Source: Oscillospiraceae bacterium
Lineage (GTDB): Bacteria; Bacillota; Clostridia; Oscillospirales; Ruminococcaceae
Length of the DNA: 64,000 nt
Direction of reading: 5' to 3'
Assembly (NCBI GenBank): GCA_017512745.1
Contig: JAFWEV010000033.1
Span: 1-64,000, forward strand
In this document: in pieces, positions 25,050 to 33,699 of the stretch
Layout: every line of letters begins with the position of its first letter
Numbering within the stretch: position 1 is the stretch's first letter
Notes under the pieces: model-generated
What the model was told of the DNA's origin: nothing
The model's database searches: none
The model's input: the letters and a program-made list of their open reading frames with translations, nothing else
Position numbers and translations under genes: made by a program

Positions 25050-26228
25050 ATGAAAGACAGAAAGATATACACGCTTAACAAGATAAGCCCGGTAGGCACA
25101 AAGCACTTCAGAGAAGGATACACGCTTGTCGACACGATCGACGACGCAGCCGGAGTGCTTGTCCGTTCCCAGGATATGCACGGAATGGAATTCCCCGCAA
25201 CCCTGAGAGCCATTGCAAGAGCGGGCGCAGGCGTAAACAATATACCGATCGAAGAATGCGCAGAACAGGGTATCGTTGTCTTCAACACTCCCGGAGCAAA
25301 CGCAAACAGCGTTAAGGAGCTCGTTGTTGCAGCTCTCATGATGTCCTCAAGAGGTATCATCGACGGAGCTCACTGGGTTCAGGACAATGCCGGAGATGAG
25401 AATATTGCGAAGAGCACCGAGAAAGCAAAGAAGGCTTTTGCCGGAAATGAGATAAACGGAAAAACTCTCGGAGTCATCGGACTCGGAGCGATCGGCGTCC
25501 TCGTGGCGAACACAGCTCTTGAACTCGGCATGGACGTATACGGATACGATCCGTTCCTCTCAGTCATGTCAGCCTGGAAACTTTCAAGCCATGTAAAGTA
25601 TGCAGACAATCTCCAGCATCTCTGCGAAGTCAGCGACTATATCACTATCCACGTTCCCGCAATGGATTCCACAAAGGGAATGATCAATGCGGATGTCATC
25701 TCAAAGATGAAGGACGGAGCAAAACTTCTCAACTTCTCAAGAGATGCTCTCTGTGACGAAAAAGCGGTCGCAGATGCTCTTGAATCAGGTAAACTCTCCT
25801 GCTATGTATCCGATTTCCCGAACACCACATCCGTCAAGATGAAAAACGCGATAGTCCTTCCCCACCTCGGTGCATCCACGCTTGAAGCAGAGGACAACTG
25901 CGCTGTCATGGCGGTCCGTGAGATGCAGGACTATCTCGACAACGGCAATATCTCCCATTCCGTAAACTATCCGGACATGGATGCCGGTGTGTGTGCAACC
26001 GAATCAAGAGTCGGTATTCTTCACAGGAACATTCCGAACATGCTGAGCCAGATAACCACGTTCTTCGGCAGCTACAATCACAACATTGAGAATCTTCTCA
26101 ACAAGGCGAGAGGCGCATATGCCTATACCCTTATCGATCTCTCTCATCCCCTTCCCTCCAACACTGTTGAAAAGCTCAAGGAGATCGACGGAGTGCTCCG
26201 CGTAAGAGTTATCAAGGGATCGAACTGA
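25050..26228 (+). CDS. serA: D-3-phosphoglycerate dehydrogenase
   Basis: 392 residues of the D-isomer 2-hydroxyacid dehydrogenase family. The NAD motif is GVIGLGAIGVLVANTA, and the catalytic Arg and His lie in NFSRDAL and LPHLGASTLEAEDN. The C-terminus from about 315 is an ACT domain (ESRVGILHRNIPNMLSQIT), usually the serine sensor. The short form lacks the intervening allosteric domain of long SerAs. It supplies 3-phosphohydroxypyruvate to SerC. It lies in a tight operon; the DUF1015 gene starts two bases after its stop. Confidence 0.96.
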   Translation: MKDRKIYTLNKISPVGTKHFREGYTLVDTIDDAAGVLVRSQDMHGMEFPATLRAIARAGAGVNNIPIEECAEQGIVVFNTPGANANSVKELVVAALMMSSRGIIDGAHWVQDNAGDENIAKSTEKAKKAFAGNEINGKTLGVIGLGAIGVLVANTALELGMDVYGYDPFLSVMSAWKLSSHVKYADNLQHLCEVSDYITIHVPAMDSTKGMINADVISKMKDGAKLLNFSRDALCDEKAVADALESGKLSCYVSDFPNTTSVKMKNAIVLPHLGASTLEAEDNCAVMAVREMQDYLDNGNISHSVNYPDMDAGVCATESRVGILHRNIPNMLSQITTFFGSYNHNIENLLNKARGAYAYTLIDLSHPLPSNTVEKLKEIDGVLRVRVIKGSN

Positions 26229-26230
26229 AG

Positions 26231-27496
26231 ATGGCAACGATAAGACCGTTCAGGGCAGTCCGTCCCTATGAGGGATTTGCCGCAGACATAGCGGCGCTGC
26301 CGTATGATGTTTACACAAGGGAGGAAGCCGCCGTTTATGCGGCTTCCCGCCCTCTTTCTTTTTTGAATATAGACAGACCCGAGACCCAGTTTCCGCCGTC
26401 TTTCGACATGTATTCACGCTCTGTATATGAAAAAGCTGCTGAGATGATCGAGAGCGAAGTGAAAAACGGTCTGTTTGTTGAAGAAAGCAGGCCCTGCCTC
26501 TATCTCTACGAACTCACGATGGACGGCAGAGCTCAGACCGGTCTTGTGGCGCTGTCATCGGTAGACGATTATCTGAACGGTGTCTGCAGAAAGCACGAGA
26601 ATACCGTTCTCGAAAAGGAACTGGACAGAATAAACCACATAGATATCACTTCCTGTCAGACGGGTCCCATATTTCTGGCATACAGAAACGATCCTTCGAT
26701 AACGGATATCATATCTTGCAAGAAGGAAGAGTCCCCTCTCTATGACTTCACATCCGATGACAGCATCCGGCACAGAGTGTGGAGGATAGATGACAACGGG
26801 AGCATCGGACAATTGACCGCTCTCTTCCGTTCCATACCGCATACATATATTGCCGACGGCCATCACAGAGCCGCATCCGCGGTAAAGGTTGCCCTTAAGC
26901 GCAGAGAATCCCATCCGGGATGTTCCGGAAATGAGGAATTCAACTATTTTCTGTCTGTACTCTTCCCGGACAGCGAACTCATGATCATGGACTATAACCG
27001 CATAGTCCGAGGACTCAACGGTCACACACCGGAAGAATTCATGAACCTCCTTGATAGCATATTCGACATTGCTCCTCTTCCCGGGGCTCAGAAACCTTCC
27101 CGCAAAGCGTCTATGTCCATGTTCCTCTCGGGGAACTGGTACTCTCTCGCGGCAAGGCCCGATGTGCTCAGTGCGAGACAGAATGATCCCGTCGCATCAT
27201 TGGATGTTTCGCTGCTTCAGGATCTTGTGCTCAGCAGTATTCTCGGGATAGCGGATCCCCGTACTGACAAACGCATAAAGTTCGTAGGCGGAATAAGAGG
27301 TATCGACGTGCTTGAGTCATCCGTCAGAGATTTTGATTCGGAAAGCGGCGATCATGCCGTGGCATTCGCCATGTTCCCCACAAGCATCGGAGAACTGCTG
27401 AATGTCGCCGACGCAAATCTGTTGATGCCGCCGAAATCCACGTGGTTCGAGCCAAAGCTCAGAAGCGGTCTGTTTCTTCACCGGATAGAACGCTGA
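26231..27496 (+). CDS. DUF1015 family protein, serine-operon associated
   Basis: 421 residues of the DUF1015 family: N-terminal IRPFRAVRPYEGFAADIAALPYDV, central IADGHHRAASAV, and C-terminal AFAMFPTSIGELLNVADA. Proteins of this family commonly follow serC-serA in anaerobic Firmicutes, as here. Their reaction is not known to me. Because the window lacks serB, this protein is a candidate for a phosphoserine-related step; that is inference from context only. Confidence 0.92.
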   Translation: MATIRPFRAVRPYEGFAADIAALPYDVYTREEAAVYAASRPLSFLNIDRPETQFPPSFDMYSRSVYEKAAEMIESEVKNGLFVEESRPCLYLYELTMDGRAQTGLVALSSVDDYLNGVCRKHENTVLEKELDRINHIDITSCQTGPIFLAYRNDPSITDIISCKKEESPLYDFTSDDSIRHRVWRIDDNGSIGQLTALFRSIPHTYIADGHHRAASAVKVALKRRESHPGCSGNEEFNYFLSVLFPDSELMIMDYNRIVRGLNGHTPEEFMNLLDSIFDIAPLPGAQKPSRKASMSMFLSGNWYSLAARPDVLSARQNDPVASLDVSLLQDLVLSSILGIADPRTDKRIKFVGGIRGIDVLESSVRDFDSESGDHAVAFAMFPTSIGELLNVADANLLMPPKSTWFEPKLRSGLFLHRIER

Positions 27497-27586
27497 CTCC
27501 GATTTCAGTCGCAAAACTGATGAATTTGTACAGACTATGATATATAATGTCTAACAGATATTAATTGATAAGGAGACGGAACTTAG

Positions 27587-28306
27587 ATGTTTTTCATTCC
27601 ATCTTATGTGATCGTTATCATATATGTTCTCGCAGCGATCATTCCGGCAGCGATACTGCTGAGATACATCTACAAAAAGGACACCGTTGAGAAAGAGCCC
27701 CTTCCGCTGCTGGCGTCCCTGTGCTTCATGGGTGTGCTTGCAGCCGCGGCTTCAGTCGTTCTCGAAGGCATAGGTGAGGGCATCCTGAATGCAGTCATGA
27801 TCCCCGGAACTCCGAGCTACTATGTTGTGCTTGCATTCCTTGTGGTCGCCGCAGTCGAGGAAGGGACAAAGATGATCTTCCTCTACTGGAGATCATGGAA
27901 GAGCCCTTATTTCAACTTCAGATTTGACGGAATCGTCTATGCCGTCTTCGTATCACTGGGATTTGCAGCGATTGAGAATGTTGAATATGTTCTGGGCTAC
28001 GGACTGTCCGTCGCGGTATCGAGGGCTGTCCTCTCGATCCCCGGTCACATGGGATTTGCTGTTGTCATGGGTCTTTTCTACGGAAGAGCAAAGTGGTATG
28101 ACAATTACGGGTATCATGCGGAGAAGAGATCCAATCTTCTCGCGGCATACATCACTTCTGTAGCACTTCACGGATTCTATGATGCATGCGCAATGATCGG
28201 TTCCGGCCTATCGATGATTTTATTCATCATCTTTGTCATTGCAATGTACATTGTGATCTTCAAACTGATCAAGAAAGAATCCGCCACGGACGCCCCGATT
28301 GTCTGA
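27587..28306 (+). CDS. prsW: PrsW-family intramembrane metalloprotease
   Basis: 239 residues, multiple transmembrane helices. The PrsW metal motif is seen as VEEGTKMIF, with GHMGFAVVMG and LHGFYDACA giving the other conserved His and Asp. In Bacillus, PrsW starts release of an extracytoplasmic sigma factor by cleaving its anti-sigma factor. No sigma/anti-sigma pair is nearby. The start follows AAGGAG. The symbol denotes family. Confidence 0.88.
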   Translation: MFFIPSYVIVIIYVLAAIIPAAILLRYIYKKDTVEKEPLPLLASLCFMGVLAAAASVVLEGIGEGILNAVMIPGTPSYYVVLAFLVVAAVEEGTKMIFLYWRSWKSPYFNFRFDGIVYAVFVSLGFAAIENVEYVLGYGLSVAVSRAVLSIPGHMGFAVVMGLFYGRAKWYDNYGYHAEKRSNLLAAYITSVALHGFYDACAMIGSGLSMILFIIFVIAMYIVIFKLIKKESATDAPIV

Positions 28307-28318
28307 ATCAGTTCTTTG

Positions 28319-28347
28319 AAGCAGAGGCCGATGGTCTCTGCTTTTTT
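28319..28347 (+). terminator. Intrinsic terminator after prsW
   Basis: GCAGAGGCC / GGTCTCTGC stem with a GAT loop and a six-T run. Confidence 0.85.
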
Positions 28348-28386
28348 CAGCATTTCATGATGGAGAAGCCCCTGAACAAGGCAAGA

Positions 28387-28404
28387 ATTACAGTTTTCTG
28401 TAAT
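28387..28404 (+). promoter_or_regulatory. Palindrome upstream of luxS
   Basis: Perfect 7-bp inverted repeat ATTACAG-TTTT-CTGTAAT, 72 bp before the luxS start. It may be an operator; no bound protein can be named. Confidence 0.35.
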
Positions 28405-28476
28405 AGCCGGGATCGGGTGTATCATAAAAGCAGTCGATAACAATCAAAAATAATACATATCATATTTGAGGGATAT

Positions 28477-28956
28477 ATGGAAAAAATACCGAGTTTTACA
28501 GTCAATCACGAAAAACTTCTGACAGGTATATATGTTTCAAGAAAAGACAGAGTCGGAGATGAGATCATCACAACATTTGACCTGAGATTCACACGACCTA
28601 ATCTGGAACCTGTCATGGATACTGCAGCAGTTCACGCCATCGAACATCTTGGAGCAACTTATCTGCGCAATGATCCCGTGTGGAAGGATAAGACGATCTA
28701 TTTCGGACCCATGGGATGCCGCACGGGATTCTATGTGATCTTCAAGGGAGATCTCTCTTCAGAAGACATTGTTGATATAATATCCCGGATGACAGACTTC
28801 ATCATTGATTTCGAAGGTGAGATCCCCGGTGCATCACCGCGCGACTGCGGCAACTATCTCGACATGAATCTCTCCATGGCAGCGTATTACGCCCGCAAAT
28901 ACAAGCGCGAAGTTCTTGAGAACATAACGCCGGACCGGCTCAACTATCCGGACTGA
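28477..28956 (+). CDS. luxS: S-ribosylhomocysteine lyase
   Basis: 159 residues, full length for LuxS. The metal site HAIEH (His53, His57) and the cysteine-bearing segment SPRDCGNYLDMNL are intact, as is FGPMGCRTGFY. The enzyme splits S-ribosylhomocysteine into homocysteine and DPD, the AI-2 precursor, as part of methyl-cycle recycling. Starts with ATG after GAGGG. Monocistronic, followed by a strong terminator. Confidence 0.97.
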   Translation: MEKIPSFTVNHEKLLTGIYVSRKDRVGDEIITTFDLRFTRPNLEPVMDTAAVHAIEHLGATYLRNDPVWKDKTIYFGPMGCRTGFYVIFKGDLSSEDIVDIISRMTDFIIDFEGEIPGASPRDCGNYLDMNLSMAAYYARKYKREVLENITPDRLNYPD

Positions 28957-28976
28957 TATCTGCACATAAATGAAAT

Positions 28977-29011
28977 GGACTCCCCGCAAATGCGGAGAGT
29001 CCTTGTTTTGT
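28977..29011 (+). terminator. Bidirectional terminator between luxS and rhaD
   Basis: GGACTCCCCGC / GCGGAGAGTCC stem with an AAAT loop, then TTGTTTTG. It lies between convergent genes. Confidence 0.88.
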
Positions 29012-29018
29012 TCTGCTT

Positions 29019-29831
29019 TTAGTCAAGATACCCTTCTCTTGCCTTTACGCCGAAATGAGCCTCAAGCTGATGCATCTGATCATCGGTGATAGACTGAACG
29101 ATCGGCAGATGAGCTATCTTCATGTAGATCTCAGCCGCTTTCTCAGCCGTCTCGATAAGTCCGAAGGTCTCATCCAGATCTTTCCCGGCGCCGTATATGC
29201 CGTGCTGGCTCCAGACAACGAGGCGCGCTGTCGCCATTTTTTCTGCTGTAGCTTCACCTATCTCATTTGTGCCGCAGAGCATCCAGGGGAGAACATTCAC
29301 ACCGTCCGGGAAGACCACGATACACTCGGTGCACATCTGCCAGAGCGTACGGGTGAATTCGCGCTCATCGAGGCTGTGGACATAAGTCATTGCGAGCAGA
29401 TTTGCCGGATGGCAGTGCATAACGACTCTGTTGTCAGCATCGACTGCGAGCCTGGCGACGTGGCTCATCATATGAGCCGGGAATTCGGAAGTGAATTTAC
29501 CGCCGTCTGCATATCCCCAGAGAAGTTCCGCTGTCTTGCCGCCGTCAGCAAGACGGACTACACCGAGATTGACTTCAGGGGCATACTGGACATTCTTGAA
29601 GTATTTTCCCGTACCGGTCACGAGGAAGTATTTTCCTTCAAGTTCCGGAGCGCTGAATCCGATGGGTATAGCGCGGATCACCGCATCTGTATCCAGATAC
29701 TCCTTAACCTCTGCTTCACTGAGCATCAGACTGATATTTCCGCCGTTACGCTCATCCCAGCCGTGATCGTACATATTTGTTGCCGTCCGTATCATTTCGA
29801 CCATGAACGGAGCTGTCAGTATATCCTTCAT
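29019..29831 (-). CDS. rhaD: Rhamnulose-1-phosphate aldolase
   Basis: 270 residues of the class II aldolase/adducin family, normal RhaD length. The zinc ligands are in VMHCHPANLL (HXH) and WSQHGIYGAG. It splits L-rhamnulose-1-phosphate into DHAP and L-lactaldehyde. GGAGGAG precedes the ATG. It is the last gene of the rhaB-isomerase-rhaD operon. No lactaldehyde reductase or dehydrogenase is seen nearby. Confidence 0.95.
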   Translation of the reverse strand: MKDILTAPFMVEMIRTATNMYDHGWDERNGGNISLMLSEAEVKEYLDTDAVIRAIPIGFSAPELEGKYFLVTGTGKYFKNVQYAPEVNLGVVRLADGGKTAELLWGYADGGKFTSEFPAHMMSHVARLAVDADNRVVMHCHPANLLAMTYVHSLDEREFTRTLWQMCTECIVVFPDGVNVLPWMLCGTNEIGEATAEKMATARLVVWSQHGIYGAGKDLDETFGLIETAEKAAEIYMKIAHLPIVQSITDDQMHQLEAHFGVKAREGYLD

Positions 29832-29844
29832 TATTCTCCTCCAA

Positions 29845-31266
29845 TTACCTTGTGATGATGTCTACGGGGACATTGAATATCTTTGCAACCTTCAGGATCG
29901 TATCGATATGTCTGCCCGATGCAGCTGCCATATGATGGGTAGGACCTGCCTCGCTCCATCTGTTGCAGAAATCTCTTGCACCGCATGTGAAACGGGTGCG
30001 CATATTTGTATCTCCGAATGTGAAGATAGGTCCGGGTTCGTTGACTCCTTCAGCCACTACGAATTTGAAGTGACCGTCCCTGTCCTGGGTAATGCCAAGG
30101 TATGTTACCGGACCTTCTGCGGGATAGAACTGGGTCAGATATCCTCCGCCTGTCTTTCCGTGGAAAACAGGGACTATCTTCATGGTAGGTTTCTTTGCCT
30201 TTGAGATATCCGCGTCGCCTGAACCGGAGTGACCGATTATGCATATATCCTCATCAAAATCGATGGAATACATCTCACTCAGCTGGCCCATTCCGGATAT
30301 GGTCTTAAGTATGGACATAGCCATAGCTACCTTTATGTCTCCCTCCACGGCACAGGCTGTGCCCTGCTTGATCAGCATGGAGAATGCGGGGATCAGCATG
30401 CTGTCGAGTTTTCCCGCTACACCCTGAGCGAAACCGTCGTAATGGGATGCGACAAATCCGAGTTTCTCGTCCTTTACCCACTGCTCAAATGCAACAACAT
30501 ATTTGGCCATATCCCAGACCTTTTCCACAGTGCCTCCGCCGTCTATATCGAAGGTGTCGAGAATGTCCTGCGCTTTGGCGCGGATAGTCTCCTCATCAGT
30601 GATATCGTCTGCTATCGCCCACATCTTCTCCCAGTCAAACTGCTTTGTGTAGAGCCACATGCGGTGGTAGAGATTCGTCTCGTCGATATAAAGATCCATC
30701 ATTCCGGGATACGGTCTCCCGATCTGAGCGAGATTCGTGTCACGGAAGCGTCTTCTGACCTGTGCTGCTCTGCACCAGTCCTCTATCTCTCTGTCCACTT
30801 CGGGATCTCCGCCCTCGACTACGCCGGTTATGACGGCATGGCGCTTCCCCGCTCTTTCGAGATCCGCAACCATCTCGCCGACAGCTCCGCACGCATAGAG
30901 TGTTCCGAGCCACGTTGCCGTATCCGTATTCTCATAATCAGGAGCTTTCTTTTTCTGAAGATTAACGAGTACAACAGGGACATCAAGATCTCTCACTGCC
31001 GGCAGCATATTATAACTTGTGGCGTATGTGAGGAGCTGAAGGATCACGAGATCGACATCTGCTGCGCGGAATTTGTCACCGGCGGCCATAGCCATTTCCT
31101 TTGTGGTGACAAGGCCTCCGTCGATCAGTTCAACCGTATCGGGTATGCGCTTCTTGAAGTCCTCATACTGTGACTCGAATTCGGGAACCAGTGAGGGAAA
31201 CTGGGGCAGATATGCGCCCAGCGCTATAGAAAAAACACCGATCCTTGCTTTTGTATCAACTAACAT
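29845..31266 (-). CDS. L-fucose/L-arabinose isomerase-family protein, probable rhamnose isomerase substitute
   Basis: 473 residues of the FucI/AraA-like sugar isomerase superfamily: N-terminal ARIGVFSIALGAYLPQFP, central ASHYDGFAQGVAGKLDS, and AMAMSILKTISGMGQLSEM, with FTCGARDFCNRW near the end. It is not a RhaA-type TIM-barrel enzyme. Its place between rhamnulokinase and RhaD, and the absence of rhaA from the window, make it the likely rhamnose-to-rhamnulose isomerase of this pathway. The ATG at 31266 forms TGATG with the rhaB stop and has AAGGAGG at good spacing. Specificity is inferred from context. Confidence 0.85.
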   Translation of the reverse strand: MLVDTKARIGVFSIALGAYLPQFPSLVPEFESQYEDFKKRIPDTVELIDGGLVTTKEMAMAAGDKFRAADVDLVILQLLTYATSYNMLPAVRDLDVPVVLVNLQKKKAPDYENTDTATWLGTLYACGAVGEMVADLERAGKRHAVITGVVEGGDPEVDREIEDWCRAAQVRRRFRDTNLAQIGRPYPGMMDLYIDETNLYHRMWLYTKQFDWEKMWAIADDITDEETIRAKAQDILDTFDIDGGGTVEKVWDMAKYVVAFEQWVKDEKLGFVASHYDGFAQGVAGKLDSMLIPAFSMLIKQGTACAVEGDIKVAMAMSILKTISGMGQLSEMYSIDFDEDICIIGHSGSGDADISKAKKPTMKIVPVFHGKTGGGYLTQFYPAEGPVTYLGITQDRDGHFKFVVAEGVNEPGPIFTFGDTNMRTRFTCGARDFCNRWSEAGPTHHMAAASGRHIDTILKVAKIFNVPVDIITR

Positions 31267-32549
31267 CAACATTCCTCCTTGGATGTCTCTATCTGTATTT
31301 TCAGATTGCCCAGCGCCGTAGCTTCTATGGGCATCGCTATTACTTTTTTGCCGCTTGCTTCTTCGGTGAGTCTGTTGAGGAAGCCGTTCTTTGCGCCTCC
31401 GCCAACTATATATATGCGGTCATAGTGTTTCCCTGTATTGTGCTGCAGTTCCTCGATCGCATTCATGTATGAGAGCGCGAGACTCCGGTATGCGCACCTG
31501 AAATAGTCTCCCAGCGATGCGGGTTTCATGCTTAGAGAAGCGTCAAACGCTTCTTTCATACTCTCAGGAGCAAGGAATATCTGGGCATTTGCATCCACGG
31601 TCTCCTCAAATGAACTCGATTCCGCTTCTTCAACTATCTCTCCGAACGGTTTTCCCGGACAGAGTTCATCCCTCAGGCGGTTTATAAGCCACATACCCAT
31701 GATGTTTTTCTGATATCTGTTGTATCCCACACCGCCCTCATTTGACCAGTTGGCCAGTTCACTGGCAGCATTCGTGATGGGTCTCTCGGTCTTGACTCCG
31801 AGAAGGGACCATGTCCCGGAAGAGATGTACGGGTGATTCCCCTCCATCGGGATGCCTTCCACGGCGGATCCCGTATCATGAGTTGCGCACAGCATCACCT
31901 TGATGCCTTCATATTCTCCTATGACCGTTCCGGGTTGATCCAATTTGCGGAAAAGATGTCCCGGCAGACCGAGTATCCCGATTATCCAGGGATCATATTC
32001 ACCGGTAACGGCATTCACCATGCCTCCTGTCGTCGCGTTGGTGTATTCATGCGCCTTATTGCCCGACAGTCTGTACATCAGATATTCCGGTATGAGCAGG
32101 AAATCCGTAACTCCGTCCAGTCTTCCGGCATCATTGTCGGCGCACAGCTGATATATCGTATTGAACGGCTGGAACTGTATGCCCGTTCTTTCATAGAGAT
32201 CCGTAAACGGTATCTTTCCGTGAACTTCCGGGATCACTGCTTCCGTTCTGCTGTCCCTGTAGGCATAGCACGGATAAACCGCTTCATCGCCTTTCATAAG
32301 CACATAATCGACAGCCCATGTATCTATTGACAGACTCTCTATGTCAGGATATTCGGCTTTTGCTTTCGCTATGCCCGTTTTCACATGCTCTTCGAGAGCA
32401 TCGATATCCCAGGTCAGATGGCCGTCAGATTCCGTCACCCCGTTCGGGAATCTGTAGACCTCTTCGGTTTTCAGTTCTCCGCCTTCCATCCAGCCCACGA
32501 TGTGTCTGCCGGATGAGGCTCCTATATCGATGGCAAGATAGTATTCCAT
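31266..32549 (-). CDS. rhaB: Rhamnulokinase, short C-terminus
   Basis: FGGY sugar kinase with the rhamnulokinase N-terminus AIDIGASSGRHIVGW and SIDTWAVDYVLM, and the second-domain segment CATHDTGSAVEGIP followed by ISSGTWSLLGVK. It phosphorylates L-rhamnulose at C1. At 427 residues it is shorter than the usual 470-490. The chain stops soon after the ATALGN motif and so lacks the final 30-40 residues of the fold, although catalytic parts are present. The next gene overlaps its stop by one base. The ATG follows GGAGG. Confidence 0.92.
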   Translation of the reverse strand: MEYYLAIDIGASSGRHIVGWMEGGELKTEEVYRFPNGVTESDGHLTWDIDALEEHVKTGIAKAKAEYPDIESLSIDTWAVDYVLMKGDEAVYPCYAYRDSRTEAVIPEVHGKIPFTDLYERTGIQFQPFNTIYQLCADNDAGRLDGVTDFLLIPEYLMYRLSGNKAHEYTNATTGGMVNAVTGEYDPWIIGILGLPGHLFRKLDQPGTVIGEYEGIKVMLCATHDTGSAVEGIPMEGNHPYISSGTWSLLGVKTERPITNAASELANWSNEGGVGYNRYQKNIMGMWLINRLRDELCPGKPFGEIVEEAESSSFEETVDANAQIFLAPESMKEAFDASLSMKPASLGDYFRCAYRSLALSYMNAIEELQHNTGKHYDRIYIVGGGAKNGFLNRLTEEASGKKVIAMPIEATALGNLKIQIETSKEEC

Positions 32550-32567
32550 AAAAAATCACCCTCCTGT

Positions 32568-32587
32568 CCTGTATACTACTATACAGG
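32568..32587 (-). promoter_or_regulatory. Inverted repeat upstream of rhaB
   Basis: Perfect 8-bp repeat CCTGTATA-CTAC-TATACAGG in the 84-bp gap between the AraC gene and rhaB. It sits about 20 bp before the rhaB start, so it may be an operator or an RNA hairpin controlling the operon. Confidence 0.45.
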
Positions 32588-32633
32588 GCGGAAGGGTGTC
32601 TTTATATATCGGGGGTTGTCCAAAAAAGTAACC

Positions 32634-33584
32634 TTATTTGCAGTTCCTGTACTGTCTCGGCGACACTCCGAACCGTTCGCGGAACAGCCTGTGGAAATAC
32701 GTCATATTCTCATATCCGACCGCTCTTGCGATCTCATCGACATTCCAGTCGGTATTGTGGAGGAACCACGTCGCCTGACTCAGTCTTTTCTCCTGCAGAA
32801 GCTCGGTATAGTTCTTACCCGTCTTCTGATGCACAAGACGTGACAGGGAATGAAGTTCATAATGGAGCCTGTCCGCGACTTCTGTCAGGCTGCCGTCCAT
32901 GTAGTGCTCCTCAATATAGCGCAGCACCGTCATCACTGCTTCCTGCTCGCCGGAGGAAAAACTCAGTGTCTGTGTATGATTTAGCAGCTGAACGAACAGT
33001 AACCCCATTGTGAGCTGGAGGATGCTCCTTCTGTTCGGTATATCCTCCATCATGGTAAACAGCAGATTCTCTATGAGGTTCTGAACGGGAAGTATCTCCG
33101 CCACATGGAAAAGCAGATATCCGGATTCATTCTCACCGCGCAGACACTCAAGAATAAAGTGACGCAGGGGCGTTTCCTCTTCTCCCAGTACCGGGAGTAC
33201 GGATGAGAAGAATTCGGGTCTCACTATAAAATTGACCGCGACATCCTCTTCTCCCGCCGCCTCGATCTGCTGGCGGGCATTTTGTCCGAGCATCAGCAGT
33301 TCGCCGGTCTCCAGCCGGAAACGCTCACCGTTCACTATATGGGTGGTCGATCCCCGGCACATATAGACCATTTCCACATAGTCGTGAGTGTGCTCGGGAA
33401 AGGCAATAAAACGTGTATGCGGGCGGATGGCAATGAGCTTACCCTTATCCAGCAGTTTTTCCCCGCTGATCACGTCCCGGCTTCCGTCCATATAAAGACT
33501 GCGGTCGATATCCGCGCGGCCGTCCAGTATCTCCTGTTCCTCTTCCGTTATCTGTGACAGCTTTTTCAGGATCTCAGGATTCAT
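32634..33584 (-). CDS. AraC-family regulator of rhamnose catabolism (RhaS/RhaR-like)
   Basis: 316 residues with a cupin-type sensor domain (FPEHTHDYVEMVYMCRG, then GERFRLETGELLML) and a C-terminal double helix-turn-helix (EEHYMDGSLTEVADRLHY, then ARAVGYENMTYFHRLFRERFGVSPRQYR). It is directly upstream of and in the same direction as rhaB, so it probably senses rhamnose and activates this operon. The start follows a GGGGGG site; TATAAT lies on the minus strand at 33608-33613. Confidence 0.92.
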   Translation of the reverse strand: MNPEILKKLSQITEEEQEILDGRADIDRSLYMDGSRDVISGEKLLDKGKLIAIRPHTRFIAFPEHTHDYVEMVYMCRGSTTHIVNGERFRLETGELLMLGQNARQQIEAAGEEDVAVNFIVRPEFFSSVLPVLGEEETPLRHFILECLRGENESGYLLFHVAEILPVQNLIENLLFTMMEDIPNRRSILQLTMGLLFVQLLNHTQTLSFSSGEQEAVMTVLRYIEEHYMDGSLTEVADRLHYELHSLSRLVHQKTGKNYTELLQEKRLSQATWFLHNTDWNVDEIARAVGYENMTYFHRLFRERFGVSPRQYRNCK

Positions 33585-33617
33585 CCGCTCACCCCCCCAT
33601 ACTCTGTATTATAAGAC

Positions 33618-33650
33618 AAGATCTGTCTCCGTTGCGCGGAAACAGATCTT
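33618..33650 (-). terminator. Hairpin ending the rhamnosidase operon
   Basis: Arms AAGATCTGT and ACAGATCTT with an inner TCCG / CGGA. On the minus strand it is followed by a weak TTGTCTT tract that runs into the TATAAT of the AraC gene promoter. It separates the GH78 operon from the rha operon. Confidence 0.6.
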
Positions 33651-33699
33651 TCTCTTATCAGTAATTCCGAATTAATCCCGTTATAAAGCGCATCGAATA

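Noticed and set aside
30229..31173. A 314-codon open frame on the plus strand opposite the isomerase gene
   Set aside because: Composition (His- and Cys-rich) is that of an antisense shadow, and the isomerase on the other strand is a recognisable family with a good ribosome site.
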